DNA from: an uncultured Bacteroides sp.
GTDB lineage: Bacteria > Bacteroidota > Bacteroidia > Bacteroidales > Bacteroidaceae
Direction: 5' to 3'
Assembly (NCBI GenBank): GCA_900766195.1
Contig: CAAFUN010000065.1
Coordinates: 1-28,806, forward strand
DNA length: 28,806 nt
In this document: piece by piece, positions 16,358 to 23,099 of the stretch
Layout: each line of letters begins with the position of its first letter
Position numbering within the stretch: position 1 is the stretch's first letter
Program-made: the position numbers and the translations under genes
The notes under the pieces: model-generated
What the model was told of the DNA's origin: nothing
The model's input: the letters and a program-made list of their open reading frames with translations, nothing else
The model's database searches: none

Positions 16358-19300
16358 CTATCTTTTCCGTTTCGGTATGGTGAAATAAACCGTAAATCCT
16401 CCTCCCACAGCAGGCTCGGCATAAATGCGGCATCCACGTCTGCCTACAAACTCATCATGATCCCGTATAATTTGTTTGCAAATCAAATATTCGGTTTCCT
16501 TGAGTTCTCCGCTGCCGGCAGTGGCTGTCATTCGGTTTAAGTCGGGGTAAAACAGCAGATTCAGTTCTTCCTGCGTCTTGTTTCTTCTCTTATCTGTGAA
16601 GCCGAAACGAATATACTCTTCTTCATCCACTTCTGCTTTCAGATATAGTTCGCCGTCGGCAGAGAAAGAAAGAGCTTCGTCAATGAGACTTTCCAATAGG
16701 AAACGTAGTAATATGAAGTCGCCTGTAATCCGTTCTTCCGAAGGAGATATTTCCAAGCTGACCGAAAAGGCCTTTCCTTTGGAAGTATTACGGAAATATT
16801 TGGCAGCACAATCAAATAGGTTATCAACGCTTACTATTCCTCTGCGGAATGTGACGTCTTCCAGTTGTCGTGAAGCACATGAACTCAAAATAGTATATAT
16901 CCCTTTGTAATATTCAATAAGCTCATTGATAGCCAATACGGTTTCTTTCTCATCGGTATCAGACAGCTGACCGGAACGCAACTTGCCTATCAATTGCTTA
17001 ATCTTATTGGGATAATAAATGGTTTCATGCTTAATTGTAGACAGGCAGTTGTCCAGTACCATATTTTGCACATGTAGCAGACCATCTTCCCACGAAGCCC
17101 GATAAGTCTCCTCATGTGCCGATTCTATATCTCTGTACTTTGTGGCTATTTTCACCACAGCATTGAATACAACTATTGCCACATACCTTGCTATTAGCTC
17201 CAGTAGCAAGACGTCGGTTTCCTGCTCCCCGTTGTCATGATACTCAATGCTTAATACGCCAATACAACGTGATTCTCCTGTCACATCTATAATTAAGGGT
17301 AGTGCAGAAAAATGCCTTTCGGATAATGTTTTTTTGCTTTCATAGCACTGTTGCATCAATTTTACCCATTCATCGCGACTTATGAAATGGCCGGCTTCGA
17401 CAGCGGACGTAGTCTTATTGCGCCAATCCGGATTGGATGCAAACTCCAACCGATTGGTGAATTCATTGAAGACCGCAATTCCCAGGCTGTCGATAATGAG
17501 TAATTCATTAATTGATTCAAATGCCTTATCTACAATTTGCTGTGGGATATATTGCAGTGTATCTTCTTCCAACTTCAGGGCTTCTTCTACTTCAGGCAGT
17601 TGTGGTAAAGATGCCGAAAATACTTTTTCATTAATTTCGAATACCTGCTCTAAGTTCCAGCGGTTGACCAGTCGCTTACGTACATAAAGAATATAGTAAC
17701 CCAACAAGAGCGATGCAAGCAGAATGATGGAAAGCATTATTCCAATCATTTTATTATTAGTGGAGCGTTCCAGTTGCCGACAGTACCTTTCGAGCGACTG
17801 ATCTTCACCCAATAATTTGTATAATGTAGTATAAGCTGCATTGTTGTAAGCGTAGGCATCCCAACGTTTCAAGGCAAGAAAAGCAACTGCCGTTTCATTG
17901 CGAATGTCCAGGATGACATGGAAATCGGTGTTGAACATCTTATTCCACCAGTCCCACTCAGCGGGATCACCTTCTCCTTCAAGCTTCATGTAGCGGTGAG
18001 GAAAGCGAGCATATTTTTTATAGTGTGCGTTAAGACAGGCTATGGCAGAATCAGCATAGAGTAATGTCTGCTCAAAATGGTGATCTATGTTAGAATAATA
18101 AGCGGCGTTGGCATATTCCGAAGCCTTATTCAACAACTTTTCATATTCAATTTCCGCCTTTTCCGAGAGTGTATCTTGTGCTGTTTGCACCAGCGTTTTG
18201 TCCGGCTGATTCATTGTGCTCTGTACATTGTCCGAGCATGACATCAGCATAGCTGAAAAGGTGATGATCAGTGCAAAGATGCTTAATGTTTTGCGTATTC
18301 CTACCGGCAAGCGGAAATAAAAGCGGCTTCCTTTGCCCAGAGTACTCTCAATGTTGAATAGACAGACACTGAATACCTCGTTCGTTTTCCGATACTTCTC
18401 TATAATACCCTTGCAATTCATCAACCCAAATCCGCTACCCTTGTTTTTGAGTAGCTCTTGTTTGTCTGTAGCATCATTTATCCCTATCTCTTGCGAGTTG
18501 TATAGTTTCTCACCAACAATGCGGGTAACATCCTTTTCACTTAGTCCGCAACCGTTATCCTCAACGGATATTTCCACATACTTTTCCGTTACCTCGGCCG
18601 ATATCTTTATGATTCCCCCCTTTGGCGTATATTTACGTGCATTTTCGGCCAATGTATTTATCATAAACAAGGTTAGCGCCTTGTCTGCTTTCACATAAGC
18701 ATTGGTGGGCATAATCAGCAACTCCTGCTGTTTCATTTCAAACGCCCTACTTCCTTTGCGAAGCAAATTAAACAGTTCATCCAGCCCAAAGGTCTCTATG
18801 CTCAGGCTTAGTGTGCCTTGTTTCATCTTAATCCACAACGCCAGGATATCGTTGTATTCATTAATGGTGCTTACCAACTCATCCATGTATTGGTACTTCT
18901 CTGCTTTGATTTCTGCGTTGCGGATAAAGTCCTTCTCAAGCAACTTATGCACCTCGTTGATGATGCGATCAATATAAGGGTGTATGCCGTTAACTATTGC
19001 CAGGCATGCCTTTTTTATCACATTCTGACGTTTGTTTTCGGCAATGTGCTGCTCGTGTACGTAGCGTTGTTTCTCCAACCGTCTCCGTTCGTCACTCAGA
19101 ATTACCGTAGTCATTCCGTTTTCCAGTGCCCATGAAATGTATGGAGCTATGACTTTTATAATCGCTCTTTCATCTTTATTCAATCTTTTGCCTACCACCA
19201 AGAGCCTGTTCTCTATGCGGATATCGTCAGTTCCGAATAAGCTTTCCAAATCAGGCTTTACTGTGAGTAAAATAGCTTCTACAATGTCTTCCTCACTTCT

Positions 19301-20767
19301 TGCGTCAGCCGGGATAGAAGACGTAATCTTCTGACAGATATCAAGCATCTGCCGCAATCCGTTTAAATGTTTCTTGTTTCGCTTCCGCGCATTCCTGTTG
19401 AATAGTGCAAACAACAGGGCAACCACTATACCTCCGATCACCACCAAAGACAATACAATGTTAAGCTGTCGGGCTTCTGCATCAAGAGCTTGGTAGCGAC
19501 TTTCCCATTCTTTGTCCTGACGGGTATCTTCAAGTATATCCAGATAAATATTCCTGTTGTAGTCAGACTGCAGCTTCATGCCCATTCCTGCATAAGAAAC
19601 ACTCATCTGTTCCCTTATTCTCGAAATCCATTCGGGCACCGTCTTTACTTTATTGCGTATCCAGAGCTTTTCCGTGCTGAATGTATTGCGGTAATCAAAA
19701 GGATGTAGCCGATCTAAACTATCCTTGCGAGAGTAGAAGTGACGATAGTGCTCATTTACGCAATCCAATGCGCGGGTTAGCGTATCTAATGCCTCTTTAT
19801 ATCTGCCATGCTGATTCAGATACTTTCCTATTGAAACGTATGAACCGGCTATTTGATACAAATCTTTATATCTCTTGAATTCTTGCAATGCCAATTGCCC
19901 CAGCCGAAGAGGTAGAAGAGTGTCTACCGGATATCCAAATTGCATTAAGGAGTGGGAGCGGAGGTCTCTAAAATATTCATAACTTGACGGAGTGGACATT
20001 AAATTGGCAATACCTTGTACACCATTACCTTCGAAATACAGAAATTTTCCACGCGAAGCCAGTTTCCATGTGGTATATAGCTCATCAAATTCATTCAGGC
20101 GTTCATCTTCGGGTGTTTCTCCTTCGCACAAGGATGTCGATCCTTTAATATAATGATAATAAAGAGTCTGATTGGTATCTGCAACCAACTCTTCGTCCGG
20201 GTGGATTTCATTTATTGCTGCAACAGCTTCTGGGCGTTGCTGTAAGTAATAATAGTAAATGGCTGATACAATGCTGAATTCCGAACGGGCATAGTTGAGA
20301 CGTTGCTTTTCATGCTTTTCTACAAACAGATTGGAGTCCTCATTAATACGTTTCATTCTTATCAGCGCACTGTTACGGTAATCGAAAAACTCCTTATTCA
20401 TGGCGGTGCGTTGATAGATCTTCATCAGCCCGATGTCTGCAATGAGCAATTCCAGTTCGTTTTTAGTAAGGTTGTACACCTCTTTGTGGTACTGCTCCGC
20501 TCTTTCAAAATCCATGCGCATAAAAGCGCAGAAGCCGAGATTGTTTGCAGCTTCCGCTTTGCCCTGGTTATAGAGCTTTACACTGGTATAAGCTTGGGTT
20601 GCTGCACGGCAGGAAGAATAGAGATTCTTATAACGCATTGCATATGCCACCTGATTGAGTGAATCAATCAATTCAACCTCTCTGGTTGGTGCTGTGCCCA
20701 GACAGGAGACCAACATCATGCTGATGCACAGAGCACTTATGAATGGTATGAAAAGAAACTGTTTCAA
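16358..20767 (-). CDS. Tandem (fused) sensor histidine kinase, DUF5112/DUF5113 type
   Basis: A 1469-residue membrane sensor. N-terminal half: lipoprotein-like signal ending LVSC (Cys22), a periplasmic TPR-like sensor to about 430, a membrane helix at 435-457, a possible dimerization helix with His596 (NGIHPYIDRI), and an intact HATPase with N box Asn709 (TLAENARKY), G1 DNGCG (737-741) and G2 GSGFGL (777-782). At 824-844 a second signal-like segment with LMSC begins another periplasmic helical region, a membrane helix at about 1007-1029, a GAF-like region (about 1080-1205), a candidate phospho-helix with His1247 (STIKHETIYYP), and a degenerate HATPase (about 1345-1469) without a DxGxG box. It thus looks like two sensor kinases fused. 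The domain names are from memory. The start is TTG: a stop lies two codons upstream, the next ATGs (residues 17-18) are inside the signal peptide. It heads the unit with the response regulator and abgT. Confidence 0.85.
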   Translation of the reverse strand: MKQFLFIPFISALCISMMLVSCLGTAPTREVELIDSLNQVAYAMRYKNLYSSCRAATQAYTSVKLYNQGKAEAANNLGFCAFMRMDFERAEQYHKEVYNLTKNELELLIADIGLMKIYQRTAMNKEFFDYRNSALIRMKRINEDSNLFVEKHEKQRLNYARSEFSIVSAIYYYYLQQRPEAVAAINEIHPDEELVADTNQTLYYHYIKGSTSLCEGETPEDERLNEFDELYTTWKLASRGKFLYFEGNGVQGIANLMSTPSSYEYFRDLRSHSLMQFGYPVDTLLPLRLGQLALQEFKRYKDLYQIAGSYVSIGKYLNQHGRYKEALDTLTRALDCVNEHYRHFYSRKDSLDRLHPFDYRNTFSTEKLWIRNKVKTVPEWISRIREQMSVSYAGMGMKLQSDYNRNIYLDILEDTRQDKEWESRYQALDAEARQLNIVLSLVVIGGIVVALLFALFNRNARKRNKKHLNGLRQMLDICQKITSSIPADARSEEDIVEAILLTVKPDLESLFGTDDIRIENRLLVVGKRLNKDERAIIKVIAPYISWALENGMTTVILSDERRRLEKQRYVHEQHIAENKRQNVIKKACLAIVNGIHPYIDRIINEVHKLLEKDFIRNAEIKAEKYQYMDELVSTINEYNDILALWIKMKQGTLSLSIETFGLDELFNLLRKGSRAFEMKQQELLIMPTNAYVKADKALTLFMINTLAENARKYTPKGGIIKISAEVTEKYVEISVEDNGCGLSEKDVTRIVGEKLYNSQEIGINDATDKQELLKNKGSGFGLMNCKGIIEKYRKTNEVFSVCLFNIESTLGKGSRFYFRLPVGIRKTLSIFALIITFSAMLMSCSDNVQSTMNQPDKTLVQTAQDTLSEKAEIEYEKLLNKASEYANAAYYSNIDHHFEQTLLYADSAIACLNAHYKKYARFPHRYMKLEGEGDPAEWDWWNKMFNTDFHVILDIRNETAVAFLALKRWDAYAYNNAAYTTLYKLLGEDQSLERYCRQLERSTNNKMIGIMLSIILLASLLLGYYILYVRKRLVNRWNLEQVFEINEKVFSASLPQLPEVEEALKLEEDTLQYIPQQIVDKAFESINELLIIDSLGIAVFNEFTNRLEFASNPDWRNKTTSAVEAGHFISRDEWVKLMQQCYESKKTLSERHFSALPLIIDVTGESRCIGVLSIEYHDNGEQETDVLLLELIARYVAIVVFNAVVKIATKYRDIESAHEETYRASWEDGLLHVQNMVLDNCLSTIKHETIYYPNKIKQLIGKLRSGQLSDTDEKETVLAINELIEYYKGIYTILSSCASRQLEDVTFRRGIVSVDNLFDCAAKYFRNTSKGKAFSVSLEISPSEERITGDFILLRFLLESLIDEALSFSADGELYLKAEVDEEEYIRFGFTDKRRNKTQEELNLLFYPDLNRMTATAGSGELKETEYLICKQIIRDHDEFVGRRGCRIYAEPAVGGGFTVYFTIPKRKR

Positions 20768-20829
20768 TCGTTAATTACTGAATTTTAAACGGCTCATTAC
20801 ACTCCTGATAAATTAGCATATACAATAAG

Positions 20830-20837
20830 CAAAGCTA
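20830..20837 (-). promoter_or_regulatory. -7 box of the kinase-regulator-abgT unit
   Basis: The minus strand reads TAGCTTTG, a full TAnnTTTG match, about 62 bases before the TTG start. It is divergent from the prs promoter, and no clear -33 box is seen. Confidence 0.5.
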
Positions 20838-20879
20838 CAAATAAATACCGGAAAGAAAAATAATATTTCTACAATAAGT

Positions 20880-20912
20880 CTTGTTTTATCTAATGGGAAA
20901 TTCCTACCTTTG
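20880..20912 (+). promoter_or_regulatory. prs promoter
   Basis: CTTG (20880-20883), 21-base spacer, TACCTTTG (20905-20912) followed by CA. This is a full -7 match; the start should be near 20918, giving a leader of about 29 bases before the prs ATG. Confidence 0.7.
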
Positions 20913-20946
20913 CACGCAAATCAAAATCAAAAGGTAACATAATACA

Positions 20947-21885
20947 ATGAGCGAAAAAGCACCTTTCATGGTATTTTCCGGGACAAACTCGAGATACCTT
21001 GCGGAAAAAATCTGCGCAAGTCTGGATTGTCCTCTGGGTAAAATGAATATCAATCACTTTGCCGATGGTGAGTTTGCGGTATCTTACGAAGAGTCAATTC
21101 GTGGCGCCAATGTTTTTCTGGTTCAATCTACTTTCCCCAATTCGGATAATTTAATGGAATTACTTTTAATGATAGATGCTGCTAAAAGAGCATCTGCAAA
21201 AAGTGTAATAGCCGTTATTCCTTATTTCGGTTGGGCAAGACAGGACAGAAAAGATAAACCGCGTGTTTCCATTGGAGCAAAGCTGGTGGCAGATTTACTT
21301 GCCGTTGCAGGTATTGATCGTTTAATAACGATGGATCTTCATGCCGATCAGATTCAGGGATTCTTTAATATTCCGGTGGATCATCTGTATGCATCTGCTG
21401 TTTTCCTTCCTTATATTGAATCTCTTGGCTTAGATAATTTGGTTATTGCCACTCCTGATGTGGGCGGCTCCAAACGAGCGAGTACGTTCTCTAAATATCT
21501 GGGTGTTCCTTTGGTTTTGTGTAACAAATCTCGTGAGAAAGCCAACGAAGTAGCTTATATGCAGATTATTGGTGATGTGAATGGCAAGAATGTAGTATTG
21601 GTGGATGATATTGTAGACACGGCAGGCACAATAACAAAAGCCGCAGATATAATGCTCAAGGCCGGTGCCAGTTCGGTTCGCGCCATTGCAAGCCACTGTG
21701 TGATGTCTGATCCTGCATCTTTTCGCGTGCAGGAATCCAGCTTAACAGAAATAGTATTTACCGATAGCATTCCTTATTCTAAGAAATGTGCTAAGGTTAA
21801 ACAGTTGAGCATTGCCGGAATGTTTGCTGAAACCATTCGTCGTGTTGTTACTAACGAGTCTATCAGTTCGCAGTATATTATCTGA
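20947..21885 (+). CDS. prs: Ribose-phosphate pyrophosphokinase (PRPP synthetase)
   Basis: A 312-residue cytosolic enzyme making PRPP from ribose-5-phosphate and ATP for purine, pyrimidine, NAD, His and Trp synthesis. Diagnostic motifs are intact: FSGTNSRYLAEKI at the N-terminus, FADGEF at 38-43, the flexible loop FGWARQDRKDKPR (about 94-106), DLHADQIQGFF with catalytic His132 (130-140), TPDVGGSKRA (169-178) and the PRPP-binding loop VVLVDDIVDTAGT (216-228). Length is standard for class I enzymes. It has its own promoter and terminator and is monocistronic. It marks the conserved chromosomal side of the atypical element that begins about 65 bases after its stop. Confidence 0.97.
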   Translation: MSEKAPFMVFSGTNSRYLAEKICASLDCPLGKMNINHFADGEFAVSYEESIRGANVFLVQSTFPNSDNLMELLLMIDAAKRASAKSVIAVIPYFGWARQDRKDKPRVSIGAKLVADLLAVAGIDRLITMDLHADQIQGFFNIPVDHLYASAVFLPYIESLGLDNLVIATPDVGGSKRASTFSKYLGVPLVLCNKSREKANEVAYMQIIGDVNGKNVVLVDDIVDTAGTITKAADIMLKAGASSVRAIASHCVMSDPASFRVQESSLTEIVFTDSIPYSKKCAKVKQLSIAGMFAETIRRVVTNESISSQYII

Positions 21886-21902
21886 TTACAAATTCAATAC
21901 AT

Positions 21903-21947
21903 AAAAAAAATAGATTGTCTTTCTTATTAAGGCAATCTATTTTTTTT
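21903..21947 (+). terminator. Intrinsic terminator after prs
   Basis: A run of eight As followed by TAGATTGTCTT (21911-21921), a 7-base loop, AAGGCAATCTA and eight Ts (ending 21947) form one continuous stem with one G-U pair. A/T tracts on both sides make it potentially bidirectional. It ends two bases before the left end of the inverted-repeat element. Confidence 0.92.
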
Positions 21948-21949
21948 AT

Positions 21950-22060
21950 GTTTCATCCTACACCCTACACACTTTTGTAACTTACTGGTAACTAAGGCAA
22001 TATGGAGAGCACGGCGTGTAGGATAGTGTAGGATTCGTTTTCAGAAATCCTACACTATTT
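21950..22060. repeat. Left inverted repeat of the HU/VapE element
   Basis: Contains ATCCTACAC at 21955-21963 (forward), its complement GTGTAGGAT at 22016-22024 and 22026-22034, and ATCCTACAC at 22047-22055. ATAGTGTAGGATT (22023-22035) and AATCCTACACTAT (22046-22058) form a perfect 13-base stem with a 10-base loop. The middle has TTACTGGTAA (21983-21992), also weakly palindromic and similar to the right end. Confidence 0.75.
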
Positions 22061-22077
22061 CTATTATCCGTACGAAA

Positions 22078-22692
22078 TCACTCCGTAACTTCCTGTTTAA
22101 CAGGCTTTATGTACACTTTATGAGTACCTCTTCCTAAAGTGCTCAAATTACCCTTTTCTACCAGCAAATTGAGGTCATTTAAGGCTTTTTTCTTCAAAAG
22201 CCCGGTCAAACTGCTGTAATCTGCACAAGTAATGAAGGGATGAGACTCGAGATAAACGCTCAAACGGCGGTAACGCTCTGATTCTGAGAGGTTACTACTC
22301 TCATGAAAACCTCGCTTGGAACGCACTACAAATCCTGCACACTCCTTGCGGAAGTGAGGTGATATGCGGAAATTTACTTTTCCGAAATAAATGGATTGAG
22401 CATGTATCTCTTTTCTGTCCGTTACGGGACGGGCCTTCAAACCGGCGGAGAAATAGCCCATATTGCCCAGTTGTACATGATGCCCCTCGGAAAGGTAATA
22501 GGAGATACGCTCTTCAAAAGCAGTGAGAAGTCCGTTGATATCGGCGGGACTGAAACTGGACATTTGAGAAATGTCACTTACCATACGCTTGGTGTCAATA
22601 GTGCCCTTTGATACTATTTTGGGGTACAAGGGTTGTGGAGTGCCATCGTTTTTTGCACCTGGCAATCGCTGAAAATCATATTCTGCAGCCAT
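22078..22692 (-). CDS. HU/IHF-fold DNA-binding protein with C-terminal winged helix
   Basis: A 204-residue protein starting at the ATG at 22690-22692. Residues about 25-125 resemble the HU/IHF fold of Bacteroidetes (helical start, FSPADINGLLTAFEERISYYLSEG, then the beta turn HHVQLGNMGYFSAGLKA and the arm ending VNFRISPHFR). Residues about 138-198 (ESERYRRLSVYLESHPFI, then LLKKKALNDLNLLVEKGNL and STLGRGTHKVYI) look like a winged helix. HU proteins with extra C-terminal domains (the HU-HIG-type group) are known from Bacteroidetes, often in accessory regions. The likely role is binding and bending element DNA, perhaps the terminal repeats or the palindrome in its own leader; that is inference. 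It is divergent from the VapE gene with a matched promoter. Its stop lies 18 bases inside the left repeat. Confidence 0.85.
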   Translation of the reverse strand: MAAEYDFQRLPGAKNDGTPQPLYPKIVSKGTIDTKRMVSDISQMSSFSPADINGLLTAFEERISYYLSEGHHVQLGNMGYFSAGLKARPVTDRKEIHAQSIYFGKVNFRISPHFRKECAGFVVRSKRGFHESSNLSESERYRRLSVYLESHPFITCADYSSLTGLLKKKALNDLNLLVEKGNLSTLGRGTHKVYIKPVKQEVTE

Positions 22693-22762
22693 CTTTTTGT
22701 TGTTTAGGTTTAGATTAATGTTTATTTGTATATTTAATAATGTCTTTGTTGTATAGGCAAAT

Positions 22763-22854
22763 CTTCGGATCCCGTGTGGGAGCTATTCGGGGCGCGAGCC
22801 TGATCTATCCGGATCACGTAGCGGATCCGGATAAATCCCGTGTGGGATCCGGAG
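22763..22854 (-). promoter_or_regulatory. Nested palindrome in the 5' leader of the HU-like gene
   Basis: Outer arms CTTCGGATCCC (22763-22773) and GGGATCCGGAG (22844-22854) pair with one G-U. The inner arms ATCCGGATC (22807-22815) and GATCCGGAT (22824-22832) are perfect. Two direct copies of ATCCCGTGTGGGA (22769-22781, 22835-22847) are each small hairpins, and GGC-GCGA-GCC (22791-22800) has a GNRA-type loop. The block is strikingly GC-rich in an AT-rich spacer and would be transcribed at the start of the HU mRNA. It could be a regulatory RNA, an autoregulatory operator or a replication origin. Confidence 0.65.
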
Positions 22855-22866
22855 TTTTGCTACTTT

Positions 22867-22898
22867 CAAAGATACAAAATTCAAGAGGTAAAGTCAAG
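22867..22898 (-). promoter_or_regulatory. Promoter of the HU-like gene
   Basis: On the minus strand CTTGACTTT starts at 22898 and, 20 bases after CTTG, TATCTTTG occupies 22874-22867. The predicted start near 22860 gives a leader of about 168 bases that includes the GC-rich nested palindrome. Confidence 0.65.
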
Positions 22899-22995
22899 TT
22901 TTATCGATTTATTTTCTGCTTTTTATTCAAGTATTATTCCCTAATAAACGGGCTTGTTTTTTAGCGCAAGTAGTCGATATAAATACCTTTAAATA

Positions 22996-23027
22996 CTTGA
23001 CTTTGGCTTTTTTCTAATGTATCTTTG
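22996..23027 (+). promoter_or_regulatory. Promoter of the VapE-like gene
   Basis: CTTG (22996-22999, in CTTGACTTT), 20-base spacer, TATCTTTG (23020-23027). The element layout and the bases around both boxes copy the divergent HU promoter. The predicted start near 23033 leaves a leader of about 67 bases. The 407-base spacer 22693-23099 otherwise holds the palindrome and no gene. Confidence 0.65.
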
Positions 23028-23099
23028 TAAGGCAACTTATTGATCATAAACATAAATATAATTTAATACTTATAACAGGCAAACTTTAAATCTAAAACG

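Noticed and set aside
21940..21950. Target-site duplication at the element ends
   Set aside because: The left flank (T run then AT) and right flank (TTGAAAAAACC) show no convincing direct duplication, so none is claimed.
21950..22060. Repeated ATCCTACAC copies as a CRISPR array
   Set aside because: The copies are 9 bases, alternate in direction and have irregular short gaps; there are no cas genes.
22740..22964. Plus-strand open frame of 74 codons through the palindromic spacer
   Set aside because: It is produced by the GC-rich inverted repeats, begins in the opposite gene's leader, and its protein is repeat-derived with no family features.
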